Origin: Halopseudomonas pachastrellae
GTDB taxonomy: Bacteria > Pseudomonadota > Gammaproteobacteria > Pseudomonadales > Pseudomonadaceae
Direction of reading: 5' to 3'
DNA: 64,000 nucleotides
Assembly: GCF_900114765.1 (NCBI RefSeq)
Contig: NZ_FOUD01000001.1
Location: 62,001 to 126,000, forward strand
In this document: positions 18,146-25,481 of the stretch, one piece after another
Layout: every line of letters starts with the position of its first letter
Position numbering within the stretch: position 1 is the stretch's first letter
The notes under the pieces: model-generated
What the model was told of the DNA's origin: nothing
Databases searched by the model: none
Seen by the model: only the letters and a program-made list of their open reading frames with translations
Translations under genes and position numbers: made by a program

Positions 18146-18394
18146 CTACGGCTCAGCGAGAAAGGCCCGCAGCGCGTCGTCATCAAGGCGGCTGATGTTG
18201 TGGATTGCGCGGGTCAGCAGGTCCTGCACCTCGTCGATGCCGGTCACCTGCTTGATGCGCTCGATGTTGTCGGCGGTGCCCTGGTACACGTCGACCTTGA
18301 GGCTGTAGGCCAGCAGGCGGGCGCGGCGCTCTTCTGCCTTGAGCTTTTCCCGCGCCCGCTGCTCCCGCTTACGCTCTTTGGCTGACTTGGCCAT
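18146..18394 (-). CDS. Small phage protein beside the YqaJ exonuclease
   Basis: 82 residues: very basic N-terminal third (AKSAKERKREQRAREKLK) followed by a helical domain (NIERIKQVTGIDEVQDLLTRAIHNI). It lies 3 bases after the exonuclease gene. Could be DNA- or nucleoprotein-binding; function unknown. Confidence 0.6.
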   Translation of the reverse strand: MAKSAKERKREQRAREKLKAEERRARLLAYSLKVDVYQGTADNIERIKQVTGIDEVQDLLTRAIHNISRLDDDALRAFLAEP

Positions 18395-18397
18395 GGG

Positions 18398-19042
18398 TTA
18401 AGCGGCTTTATCGCGCAGCCGGGCTTCGTACTCATCGACCAGCAGCTTGAACTTCCACAGATCGGCTTCCAGCTCCTCGATGTACTCTTCATCGCGGTCG
18501 TACTCGCCAAGCCAGAGCTCTCGGCCAACAGACTTGAGGGCAGGGCAGTACATGCCGATGTGAGCCCACTTGCGGCCGGTGATCCACAGAACGCCCTGCA
18601 CCTGGTCTTTGATGCTGTCGGCGTCGCGGTCGATGTGGAAGGCGCGCAGCTTTTCGGGGGCAAGGAAGCACTTGTACTCACTCACCCCGTCGTCACCGAT
18701 GAAGCCGTCAGCGCTGGCCCCAAACACGCCGTCATCGGTTTTGACGATGCCGACCTGCTGGACGATCAGGCCGGTTCTGATTTCATGCGCCATACGGGCG
18801 TCAGGCTCCAGCTCATGGCCCCGGCGCATCTGCCAAGTCTCGAAGCCTCCGTCCAGCGGTTCGCCGCCGATGCGCTCGACGGCCAGGCGGAATGCATAAT
18901 CGAGCGCCTTGGCAGTTGGCTGACCTTTGTTCGGGCCTGATTTGAGGGTGGCGCGCGCGTCGGCGAACATGCTGGCCGTGATACAGCCTGCGCGCTCCTT
19001 GTGCCATTGATCAGAGCCCTGCGGGCATTGGATAGCAAGCAT
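18398..19042 (-). CDS. YqaJ-family viral recombinase exonuclease
   Basis: 214 residues. Motifs of the lambda-exonuclease/YqaJ superfamily: SDQWHKERAGCITAS at the N-terminus, RRGHELEPDAR with the first acidic residue, and GASADGFIGDDGVSEYKCF containing the D...ExK core. It degrades one strand of double-stranded ends to make 3-prime tails. The next gene encodes its likely annealing partner, giving a Red-like recombination pair. Confidence 0.88.
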   Translation of the reverse strand: MLAIQCPQGSDQWHKERAGCITASMFADARATLKSGPNKGQPTAKALDYAFRLAVERIGGEPLDGGFETWQMRRGHELEPDARMAHEIRTGLIVQQVGIVKTDDGVFGASADGFIGDDGVSEYKCFLAPEKLRAFHIDRDADSIKDQVQGVLWITGRKWAHIGMYCPALKSVGRELWLGEYDRDEEYIEELEADLWKFKLLVDEYEARLRDKAA

Positions 19043-19050
19043 GGGTCACC

Positions 19051-19911
19051 TCACTCGAAAGGAACGTCGTCATCGTCGAACGCTGGTTGCTGTTCAGGGG
19101 CTGGCTGCTGCTCTTTCTTGAGCGCTTCGCCGCGCGCGGCGACCGCAGCCTTGAAGGCGTTATAGGCGGTCATATCCTTGGCGTCCTGCAGCTCTTTGAC
19201 ACCCGCCTGCCAGATCTCGGTAAGCGCCTCCGGGTTGGTCGCCCCGTTCGCCATGGTTACCCACTTGGCCGTCAGCTCCGGATTGGTTGCCGGCTGGCTG
19301 GCTTCTTCGGTGCGCAGTTCCTCGGGGATATCCTCGATGTCCTGGGTGAAGATGTCCGAAGCGGCGGTGACGTTGAGTGTCATGGCGATCATGGCGCGCT
19401 TGCAGGCCATCTTCAGGATGGTGTTTGCAAGGTCGGCAGGCTCGGTGCGGATCTGATCAACGCTGTTGCCGTTCTTGTAGAACTTTTTGCGTCGCATGTT
19501 CTCGGGCGTGTAGTCCAGCTCAGCCTTGCAGGCAGCGCTGCGCCACTTGTATTTCTCTTCGCCGGACGAACACTCGCCAACGCCTTCGCCAAGAGTGATG
19601 CCAGTAGTCTGGTGGCGGCCGATACAGGTCACGCGGTAGCGGGCGTTGCCGTCGCTCGACAAATCCTCGATGCGGTATTCCTGGGCAATGCGAAACGTCA
19701 CGCACAGCACCTCGGCGCCGGGCTTGTACAGCGTGGGCTTCGGGGTGCCGGGGATCGTCCCGTAGTGGGTGTCACGCTTCATGATGTTCTGCATGACTTC
19801 CTGCACCAGGTTCACGCGCTGGCGAATCTCAACGACAGAGAAGCGGTGCGCTTCGCTGGCAACAAGGCCGGCAGTCTCACGCTGCGCGACCACTGCAATT
19901 TCTTGTCCCAT
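19051..19911 (-). CDS. Putative single-strand annealing/ssDNA-binding recombination protein
   Basis: 286 residues. The segment THYGTIPGTPKPTLYKPGAEVLC resembles that of phage recombination proteins encoded beside YqaJ exonucleases, and AELDYTPENMRRKKFY plus ACKRAMIAMTLNVT are conserved-looking blocks. The extreme C-terminus is DDDDVPFE, nearly identical to the acidic DDDIPF tip of SSB that recruits partner proteins. It probably anneals or coats ssDNA; not clearly RecT, Erf or Sak by eye. Confidence 0.6.
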   Translation of the reverse strand: MGQEIAVVAQRETAGLVASEAHRFSVVEIRQRVNLVQEVMQNIMKRDTHYGTIPGTPKPTLYKPGAEVLCVTFRIAQEYRIEDLSSDGNARYRVTCIGRHQTTGITLGEGVGECSSGEEKYKWRSAACKAELDYTPENMRRKKFYKNGNSVDQIRTEPADLANTILKMACKRAMIAMTLNVTAASDIFTQDIEDIPEELRTEEASQPATNPELTAKWVTMANGATNPEALTEIWQAGVKELQDAKDMTAYNAFKAAVAARGEALKKEQQPAPEQQPAFDDDDVPFE

Positions 19912-19918
19912 GGGAACC

Positions 19919-20971
19919 TCAGTATGAAATGGTGATGTTGGGGATCTGTTTCTTGGCGATCAGGATGACCGCCTGCTTTGCGCATTCTTCCGGCAATCCA
20001 CCAGCGATAAAGGCATCCAGCGCAGCGCGGTTCACGGCCGCCCGGTTCGCCTGGTCAGCTTCGCGCAGAGCTGCAGCCTTAGCGGCTTCGCGCTGCTCGT
20101 CGAGATAGCGCTGGCGCTCAGCGGCGGCCGCCTGCTCAGCTTTGGCCTTGGCGTCAATTTCCGCCTGCATGGCCCGCTGCTCGGCTACCGCTTTCTCGCG
20201 CTCTGCTGCCTCTGCCTGCTGCTTCAGGTACAGTTCGCGCGCCTTGGCTTCAGCTTCGCGGCGGATGACAGCTTCGCGCTCTGCTTGGGCGGCCTGCTCA
20301 GCCTCGCGACGGGCTCGCTCTTCAGCTTCACGCACCAGCTGGGCCTCGCGCTCACGTTGTGCCTGGGCCTCCCGCTCTGCGCGCAGTCGTTCAAGCTCTG
20401 CCTGTTCGGCTTCGTGCTGCTCGCGCTTGCTCAGGGCTTCGCGCAGGGTGGCTAGGCTGGCGGCCTTCACCCGGTGGGCCTCGGCCTCGAACTCTTCCCA
20501 GTCCGGGCCGATCTCTTCCGCCTCCATGTCGGCGATCAGCGACTTGATCATTGCCGCACTGGCGTCGGTGGTGTCCGTATTGCGCAGGCTTTCAAGGCTG
20601 GCCTTGTGCTCCGCAACACGCGCCGCCTCGGCCGCCTCCCAGTCGGTCAAAGGCTTGCGCACTGCGTCGCGAAGGTCATCCATGCTGGTGACGAACTCGC
20701 GCAGCTCGGCCTCTACCACCTTCGGCATTTCCTTGAGGCGCTTCAGATACTCGCGACCAGGCTTCTCGACGGCGACCTTGGACTTGCTCACCTTGGCCGC
20801 CAGGCTGGCCACGCGGTCTCGACCTTTCTTGGTTGACAGGTCCGGCACCTCGCCAGACACCTCTTCACGAACGCGATCAATAAACGGCTTCAGGCCGCCA
20901 GAGACATAAATCAGAGGCGCGTTGTCCTCGCTGATGTCGTCGACCGACACCAGTTGCTGTTGTGCTGTCAT
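19919..20971 (-). CDS. Long coiled-coil protein of the recombination cluster (DUF1351-like layout)
   Basis: 350 residues. N-terminal globular part (residues 1-110) with DLSTKKGRDRVASLAAKVSK, then a very long Ala/Glu/Arg coiled coil (about 150-305), then a small C-terminal domain (ALDAFIAGGLPEECAKQAVILI). This layout is often found next to phage exonuclease/annealing pairs. It may organise recombination complexes; role unproven. Confidence 0.6.
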   Translation of the reverse strand: MTAQQQLVSVDDISEDNAPLIYVSGGLKPFIDRVREEVSGEVPDLSTKKGRDRVASLAAKVSKSKVAVEKPGREYLKRLKEMPKVVEAELREFVTSMDDLRDAVRKPLTDWEAAEAARVAEHKASLESLRNTDTTDASAAMIKSLIADMEAEEIGPDWEEFEAEAHRVKAASLATLREALSKREQHEAEQAELERLRAEREAQAQREREAQLVREAEERARREAEQAAQAEREAVIRREAEAKARELYLKQQAEAAEREKAVAEQRAMQAEIDAKAKAEQAAAAERQRYLDEQREAAKAAALREADQANRAAVNRAALDAFIAGGLPEECAKQAVILIAKKQIPNITISY

Positions 20972-20981
20972 GATTGATTAC

Positions 20982-21086
20982 CTACTTGAATGCGGTTTCG
21001 ATTGCGTCCACCAGCGCCCATGCGAAAAACAGGACGCCCCAGAGTGTGAGATTGGCTGCCGTCTTGCGGCAGATGCGGCGGATCAT
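20982..21086 (-). CDS. Small membrane protein (34 aa)
   Basis: ATG at 21086 overlaps the upstream stop (ATGA). The 34-residue product has a basic start (MIRRICRK) and one membrane helix (LTLWGVLFFAWALVDAI). Resembles an inner-membrane microprotein; function unknown. Confidence 0.5.
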   Translation of the reverse strand: MIRRICRKTAANLTLWGVLFFAWALVDAIETAFK

Positions 21087-21355
21087 GGCGGCGTTACCTT
21101 GGGCAAGCCCAGCACCGTTCGCCGCATGATCTCTCTATGCACGGCATCGCCACCGAACTCTGCACAGTCCTGATTCAGGTCGCCGCCAATCGGGAGCGAG
21201 TACATGCGAAGAACGTCCTCAAGCTCTCGGATGCGGGCGATCAGCGCCTCGCCGTCCTGCATGTCGATATAGGCTTCACGCCCCAGCTTGCGAGCGCTTT
21301 GGAAGTCCAGTTCAATCTCCGCAATCAAGTCATCGGTGGTGCTTTGGATGGTCAT
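21083..21355 (-). CDS. Small phage protein, unknown function
   Basis: 90 residues, acidic, mostly helical (GEALIARIRELEDVLRMYSL). Coupled by ATGA overlaps to both neighbours in a string of four short genes. No family recognised. Confidence 0.55.
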   Translation of the reverse strand: MTIQSTTDDLIAEIELDFQSARKLGREAYIDMQDGEALIARIRELEDVLRMYSLPIGGDLNQDCAEFGGDAVHREIMRRTVLGLPKVTPP

Positions 21356-21567
21356 TGCGAGTCCCTCCGTGCGTACTGGTGGGCGTTTAAAGCCAGATCG
21401 CTGAGCCGGTCAGCCTCCAGCGCGTCGAGCATGCCGGACACGCGCAGACCGTCGATCAGGCCATGCGAATACGACAGGAATGAAAATCCGTCGTTTTTAC
21501 GCGTCAACCGAAGGGCGCTATGGATCTTCTCGATCGCCATTGATCGTTTGAAGTCGTCAATGCTCAC
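21352..21567 (-). CDS. Small phage protein, unknown function
   Basis: 71 residues, helical (DDFKRSMAIEKIHSALRLTR and GLIDGLRVSGMLDALEADRL). ATGA coupling on both sides. No family recognised. Confidence 0.55.
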   Translation of the reverse strand: MSIDDFKRSMAIEKIHSALRLTRKNDGFSFLSYSHGLIDGLRVSGMLDALEADRLSDLALNAHQYARRDSQ

Positions 21568-21782
21568 TGATCACCTCCTGAAACCGCGTCGTAGTCGGCC
21601 TGCGTCAGCTCAGGGCGCGGGTCGGTGTAGCGATGCATCTTGCAGCGATGCCCAGGCAGCAGGATTTTCGGGTGCGCCTTCGGCAGCAGGCGCTGACATT
21701 CAGGGCAGGGCATGCCGTATTTGGCGCGCAGCTTCTGGTTAAATCTCTTCATGCCCGCATACATTTCTGCGACTTCGCTCAC
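21564..21782 (-). CDS. Small zinc-finger-like phage protein
   Basis: 72 residues. CPECQRLLPKAHPKILLPGH followed by C..H supplies a CxxC...H..C/H set fitting one zinc site. ATGA coupling on both sides. DNA or RNA binding is possible but unproven. Confidence 0.55.
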   Translation of the reverse strand: MSEVAEMYAGMKRFNQKLRAKYGMPCPECQRLLPKAHPKILLPGHRCKMHRYTDPRPELTQADYDAVSGGDQ

Positions 21783-22237
21783 TGATCACCTCCCAACACC
21801 AGGCACGCCGCAGTCAGCAGCATGCCCAGCCATTCTTCGATGTAGATACCGGCCACCAGCCCAAGGGACAGGGAGCCAGCGACAAGAGCAGCTGTGCGCC
21901 ATGTGATGCGGCGGCGCGGTGTGGGCTCTGCTGGTACTGGCTCATTGGCCGCCGGCGTCACCGGGGTAGGCGTGCAAAGCGGCACAAAATCCAGCAGGCG
22001 AGCCGAGAACAGCCGGCTGTACTCCATCTCAAGATCGTCATGCTCGCGTTGGCTGATGGCGCCGCAGTCGACCATCTGGCGCAGCTCTTCGCGGCCCGCG
22101 ACGATGTAGCCGTTAAGCTGCGCCTTCTTGGATGACTTGAGCAGCGCCCGGCGCAACTCGATGATGCTCATGGCCTGCTCGCGGTTGAGCTTTACGGGGC
22201 GCCAAAAATCAGGGTTAGAAGTTGTTGCTGCGGTCAC
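21779..22237 (-). CDS. Phage protein with C-terminal membrane helices
   Basis: 152 residues from GTG at 22237, preceded by GGAGCAAGGAC. A helical soluble part (residues 15-85, SREHDD-type short-repeat region QREHDDLEMEYSRLF resembles SHOCT-like segments) is followed by a proline-rich linker and two hydrophobic stretches (AALVAGSLSLGLVAGIYI and LGMLLTAACLVLG). Membrane location is likely; function unknown. Confidence 0.55.
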   Translation of the reverse strand: MTAATTSNPDFWRPVKLNREQAMSIIELRRALLKSSKKAQLNGYIVAGREELRQMVDCGAISQREHDDLEMEYSRLFSARLLDFVPLCTPTPVTPAANEPVPAEPTPRRRITWRTAALVAGSLSLGLVAGIYIEEWLGMLLTAACLVLGGDQ

Positions 22238-22562
22238 GTCCTTGCTCCTTCTCCCATGCGGCATCCAACATGGTGCCGGCGTGATTTTCCAAGGCCTTGC
22301 GGGCCGCCTTCGCCATCAGCTTCATGGCTGGATCGCTTGACCGGCTGGCGGCCAGGATCAGGTCGACACAAAAGCCGTCCGGCACCAGGTCGTACAGCTC
22401 TTCATCAGCGCATCGCTTGAACGCTTCGTAGCTGACCAGCTCGGTATCAACGCCTGCCATCAGGTCGCCGATTTCGCTGCTCATGTTTGGTGGTTCCGGC
22501 TCGTCTGCCGGCAACGCCAGCTCATACGCCGTTTGGTCGCGGTAAATCTGTCCATTGATCAT
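22215..22562 (-). CDS. Phage protein, unknown function
   Basis: 115 residues from ATG at 22562, after CTGGAGG. Acidic and helical, with PAMKLMAKAARKALENHAGTM near the C-terminus. First gene after an internal terminator in the leftward operon, so its expression from pL would need read-through or its own promoter. Confidence 0.55.
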   Translation of the reverse strand: MINGQIYRDQTAYELALPADEPEPPNMSSEIGDLMAGVDTELVSYEAFKRCADEELYDLVPDGFCVDLILAASRSSDPAMKLMAKAARKALENHAGTMLDAAWEKEQGRDRSNNF

Positions 22563-22628
22563 GTTGACCTCCAGATGAACGCCCACAGGCATAGCGTGCA
22601 TGCCTCTGGGCGCTGGGTAGGGAAGGGG

Positions 22629-22654
22629 AAAAAGAACCCCGCCGGAGCGGGGTT
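22629..22654 (-). terminator. Intrinsic terminator inside the leftward early operon
   Basis: On the minus strand AACCCCGC pairs with GCGGGGTT across a 4-base loop and is followed by CTTTTT. It lies about 930 bases downstream of pL, with the recombination and integration genes beyond it, so it would separate immediate-early from delayed-early transcription unless antiterminated. Confidence 0.75.
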
Positions 22655-22790
22655 AATAGCCGTGTAGGAACGCCATGATGCGAGTAGCATCGAATAGCAC
22701 CCTGCCCGGGTGGCGTTGCGGCCCGGAACTCCAGGCCCTGCCCAAGGTGCTAATCGATGCCCAGCAGATATACAGCTGCTGGGGCCGGTA
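22653..22790 (-). other. Coding-like open frame without a normal start codon
   Basis: A 45-codon frame between stop codons reads like protein (ICWASISTLGRAWSSGPQ, then HPGRVLFDATRIMAFLHGY) and its stop codon lies in the terminator stem. It has no ATG or GTG upstream of the conserved-looking part; only TTG at the leucine before GRAW. The rest of the 314-base gap (22563-22876) holds the terminator and nothing else I can support. The complementary strand also has a 52-codon frame (from 22677). Could be a gene remnant, a small RNA, or a TTG-started peptide. Confidence 0.35.
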
Positions 22791-22876
22791 TCAGGTCACG
22801 CGGCAGGTGATTGACGATGAAACCGCGCCCTGACTGCCGGTGATATATGCCCCTCCGCCGGCTGGGGTAGTCGTGC

Positions 22877-23098
22877 TCAATGCTTGGTGCAGACGTGATG
22901 CTTGGCATCGCACCCGCACCGGACGCCGTGACCTGTTACCCGGTAGCGATGGGTGATCGCCGGAAGAGGGCGACCGCCTCGGCATACCGTGTAAACCTCT
23001 TCAACCCATTCCAGCTGGGTAAAGTGCGCTGCGCCGTGAATCAGGGCGGGGCCGGGCGGGATTTCTGGGAAGAAGTCCCAATCAATGTCAGTGTTCAT
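22877..23098 (-). CDS. Small Cys/His-rich phage protein
   Basis: 73 residues from ATG at 23098 after GATAGGAGG. The N-terminus is acidic (NTDIDWDFFPEIPP). The C-terminus is rich in Cys and His (GVRCGCDAKHHVCTKH), suggesting a metal site. Second gene of the immediate-early leftward transcript. Confidence 0.6.
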   Translation of the reverse strand: MNTDIDWDFFPEIPPGPALIHGAAHFTQLEWVEEVYTVCRGGRPLPAITHRYRVTGHGVRCGCDAKHHVCTKH

Positions 23099-23109
23099 GA
23101 AGCCTCCTA

Positions 23110-23316
23110 TCAAGCTGCATATTCATACCAGTCGTTCAGTCCGTTGCTGGTCCGCCAAATAAAGCGGTCAGTCTCTTCAGATGCTGGCATCTTGTAGATG
23201 CAGATGTTGCCGTCGACCTTTTCGCACCAGCCGAGCAAGGTGCCCGGCTTTTCTGTCATGTGCTTTTGGCTGGCGAAGATTCGGCAGCCGCGCATCGGTT
23301 TGAATAGCTTTCTCAT
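23110..23316 (-). CDS. First gene of the leftward early operon, unknown function
   Basis: 68 residues from ATG at 23316, after ACAGGAGCA. Basic N-terminus (RKLFKPMRGCRIFASQKH), tryptophan-rich C-terminus (FIWRTSNGLNDWYEYAA). It occupies the place of lambda N but lacks a clear arginine-rich motif, so antitermination is only a positional guess. Confidence 0.55.
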   Translation of the reverse strand: MRKLFKPMRGCRIFASQKHMTEKPGTLLGWCEKVDGNICIYKMPASEETDRFIWRTSNGLNDWYEYAA

Positions 23317-23569
23317 GTGCTGCTCCTGTTGCGCTTCCCGATGCCGGCTCAATGAACCGGCATGAGGAAATCTGTTGCCTCCGTTGTTCGGCACGGTGGG
23401 CTGGCCTGCCTTTCGGCTTTCGGGGGACCTGTGGTCCCGACAGTCGGCCACGTCTTCCTGCCGACACTCAATTTTCCAGATCGACGCTGCACTGGCGGGG
23501 TGAGGCATCCCCTGTACCGAATTCGGGCTCCGGCTCGCTGCCCAGGCCGTTGGTGCTGGCTTGCTACAA
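23317..23569 (-). other. Structured leader of the leftward early transcript
   Basis: About 250 bases between predicted pL and the first leftward gene, with no supported gene. It holds at least two hairpins: ATGCCGG/CCGGCAT (23340-23365 area) and GGGACC/GGTCCC (about 23423-23437). Such leaders carry nut/boxB-type or processing signals in lambdoid phages; none is identified by sequence. The rest of the 23317-23731 gap holds pL/OL and a short AT-poor stretch. Confidence 0.4.
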
Positions 23570-23613
23570 ACATTACCGCTCGGTAATAATTAAAGTCAAT
23601 ACCAAATGGTAAT
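23570..23613 (-). promoter_or_regulatory. pL with two repressor operators (OL-like)
   Basis: Two 16-base palindromes of the form ATTACCG-NN-CGGTAAT: ATTACCGCTCGGTAAT at 23572-23587 (perfect) and AATACCAAATGGTAAT at 23598-23613, centres 26 bases apart. On the minus strand TTGACT (23599-23594) and TAATGT (23575-23570), 18 bases apart, form a sigma70 promoter whose -10 and -35 overlap the two sites. The same palindrome occurs at pR beside the repressor gene, so the CI-like repressor should control both. Confidence 0.75.
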
Positions 23614-23731
23614 AATTTCGCGCAGGCAAAAGAAACCCGCCGAAGCGGGCAGGGGGGGGAGCCAAGACATCTGCATGGCCAGTTGCTACGATTGGTCGGG
23701 TTACTTGCTAATGGTCAAAGGATGGATCTGA

Positions 23732-24061
23732 ATGAACATCACAAAGATTGAACGGTACGTTGGCGTGTTGGCGCTGCCGGTTTTTTTAATGGTGGTTGGG
23801 GGCATATCGGTCGCGGTTGGAGTGAAGGCGAAGGATGCTTTGCTCTTGGCGAGTGTGGCGCCTTACCTGGCTTTCGGTGGGCTGGGTGCTGCTGTGTTCG
23901 GGGTCTTCTGGATGATCTGGGCGCTGTTTCAAATGGACCGCTGGGAGCGTGGCTCGATTGTCGGCACTTGCCCCAACTGTGGCGGTGCCGAAAGTAAACT
24001 CGACGGGAAATACGGACCCTACCGTCGTTGTAGGATGTGCGGTGCGAAAAGGGAAGGGTAA
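23732..24061 (+). CDS. Two-span membrane protein with C-terminal zinc ribbon
   Basis: 109 residues. Two hydrophobic helices (about 10-32 and 42-68) are followed by a cytoplasmic CPNCGG / CRMCGAKREG zinc ribbon. It is the only plus-strand gene left of the repressor, diverging from the leftward operon, and looks like a lysogenic-conversion or moron gene. Function unknown. Confidence 0.6.
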   Translation: MNITKIERYVGVLALPVFLMVVGGISVAVGVKAKDALLLASVAPYLAFGGLGAAVFGVFWMIWALFQMDRWERGSIVGTCPNCGGAESKLDGKYGPYRRCRMCGAKREG

Positions 24062-24073
24062 AACGCAGGGCAC

Positions 24074-24097
24074 AAAAAAGCCCGCGCGGGGCGGGCT
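24074..24097 (-). terminator. Terminator of the nucleotidyltransferase/partner operon
   Basis: AGCCCGC (24079-24085) pairs with GCGGGCT (24091-24097); read on the minus strand it is followed by six T. It lies just past the stop of the leftward partner gene. Confidence 0.75.
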
Positions 24098-24117
24098 TGG
24101 GGGGAGGGTACTAATGG

Positions 24118-25035
24118 CTATGGAACAACAGAAATCAGCCTTCGTTTTGAAACGTGCTGTTTGCTAGCTGCGTCCCAGTATCGAGTAGTCTTAACGTTAA
24201 GCACTGCAGGACTGGATATGCGCAACAGTTGCACCTCTTTTGTGAGCTTCAGAGGATAGCGAATCGATATCATCCCGTCATCGGTGCGCACATGGAGTCG
24301 CCCGGTGTCTCTAATACCCGCGACCGTGCCCTCAATTTTCTCATCAAAGGTAGTGGGCTCTTGCACTGCTTCGATAAGCGCTCTCACCCTTACGATCTCA
24401 TCTGGTCTTCCCGCCCAAACTCTCCTTCCACCAGGTCCGTTCCACGAAAGCTCGGCAGCCAAACCTGCTGAATCAAGAGACTTCATCAGCTCGCTAATGT
24501 GGTGGGCGGCCTTGCCCCCAACAGTGTCAATGGAGTCATAAAAGCTAGCGTTGTCTGAGTTTAATAACTCGAAAAGCTGCTTGATCGTTTCATTGAAAAG
24601 CGACTCACCAGTAAGGTCTGGCGAAGCATTTCCGGTCATTAGGATATGTGTAGATCCAGGAGCGAGCCCCGCCAGTTTTATATTGAGGGTGCTCGATATT
24701 TCGCGGGAAACCCTGCTTGCGGCCTCTTGACCGTTCCTGATTTTGTAGGCAGCCAGTTTGCAAGCGTTTACGAACGGATGCATGGCCTTAACAAAAGTCT
24801 CAAGAGACACGCTCCCGTCTGCCCTGGGCCCTATAAGGCGTAGGTCAACCAGGGCACCATTGCGCTCGGCGGTTGATAGCGCGCACTCACTTCGGACACT
24901 GGCAGCAGCGTCTCGTTGATTTTTTGCGGCTATCTGCAAGAAAAAATCATCGGGGTTTGCTTTGGCTTTGAGCTCAGTCTCTTTGGCAAACTCAGATAGC
25001 CTTTTAGCATGCGATCTCAGAAACTCAATGCTCAT
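24118..25035 (-). CDS. Partner protein of the nucleotidyltransferase module (protein A)
   Basis: 305 residues, no named family recognised. N-terminal helical segment (1-55), a middle alpha/beta domain with GSVSLETFVKAMHPFVNACK and LNIKLAGLAPGSTHILMTG, and a C-terminal all-beta-looking domain (about 225-300: EGTVAGIRDTGRLHVRTDDG). The start overlaps the stop of the nucleotidyltransferase gene by 4 bases (ATGA), so they are co-translated. The same domain plan appears in the protein at 54899-55633, which is paired with a PIN nuclease. This suggests a toxin-antitoxin or defence pair carried by the prophage; the biochemical role is unknown. Confidence 0.6.
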   Translation of the reverse strand: MSIEFLRSHAKRLSEFAKETELKAKANPDDFFLQIAAKNQRDAAASVRSECALSTAERNGALVDLRLIGPRADGSVSLETFVKAMHPFVNACKLAAYKIRNGQEAASRVSREISSTLNIKLAGLAPGSTHILMTGNASPDLTGESLFNETIKQLFELLNSDNASFYDSIDTVGGKAAHHISELMKSLDSAGLAAELSWNGPGGRRVWAGRPDEIVRVRALIEAVQEPTTFDEKIEGTVAGIRDTGRLHVRTDDGMISIRYPLKLTKEVQLLRISSPAVLNVKTTRYWDAASKQHVSKRRLISVVP

Positions 25036-25481
25036 AATGTGATCTCCGCAAAGCCCTTTGCTGTGGTGCGATCATGACTAAAGCCAAGCACACCGCTCCA
25101 ATAGGCTTGCCTATGAAAATCAACCACACGTTCCACATATAAATCTAGATGGTAGACAGCTTTCACGCCGTTATGATCCATTAGACTCGCGATTTGCTGT
25201 TGGTCCGCTGGAGTCATAGGCGTATTCCTCGTCCATTGAGGCTGCCAAAGAACGCAGTCAATGTCACCGGGGTCAGGCTTTTCTGTCAGGTAGGACCCGT
25301 CCACCCAGAGAGCGCCAGAAACGCCAGCTTGGCGAATTGCGTTTTGCCAATTGGTAAACAGCTGGAAAAGGTCTTGACGCCTTTGGCTCGTAAACGGCGC
25401 TACAGCCAATGCATGCAAGTCTGCCATTGATAGTTTTTGGACCCCGGGCTGAAGAAGCATCGGGAAGTCAGGTTTAACCAT
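25032..25481 (-). CDS. Nucleotidyltransferase-fold protein (MNT/DUF6932-like)
   Basis: 149 residues. The segment VDGSYLTEKPDPGDIDCVLW holds the polymerase-beta-type nucleotidyltransferase signature: GS at residues 62-63 and the metal-binding D73-x-D75. Short, single-domain MNT-type enzymes often act as antitoxins that modify a partner (as in MNT/HEPN pairs) or as AMPylators. It is encoded immediately before the partner protein and is expressed in the lysogen orientation (leftward, between CI and OL). Confidence 0.7.
   Translation of the reverse strand: MVKPDFPMLLQPGVQKLSMADLHALAVAPFTSQRRQDLFQLFTNWQNAIRQAGVSGALWVDGSYLTEKPDPGDIDCVLWQPQWTRNTPMTPADQQQIASLMDHNGVKAVYHLDLYVERVVDFHRQAYWSGVLGFSHDRTTAKGFAEITL

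Noticed and set aside
20142-20909. 255-codon plus-strand frame, Ser/Arg/Ala-rich
   Set aside because: Exact antisense of the coiled-coil gene's repetitive codons; a shadow of a low-complexity gene.
22791-22985. 64-codon minus-strand frame
   Set aside because: Overlaps the better supported 73-residue gene at 22877-23098, and its composition is that of a shadow frame.
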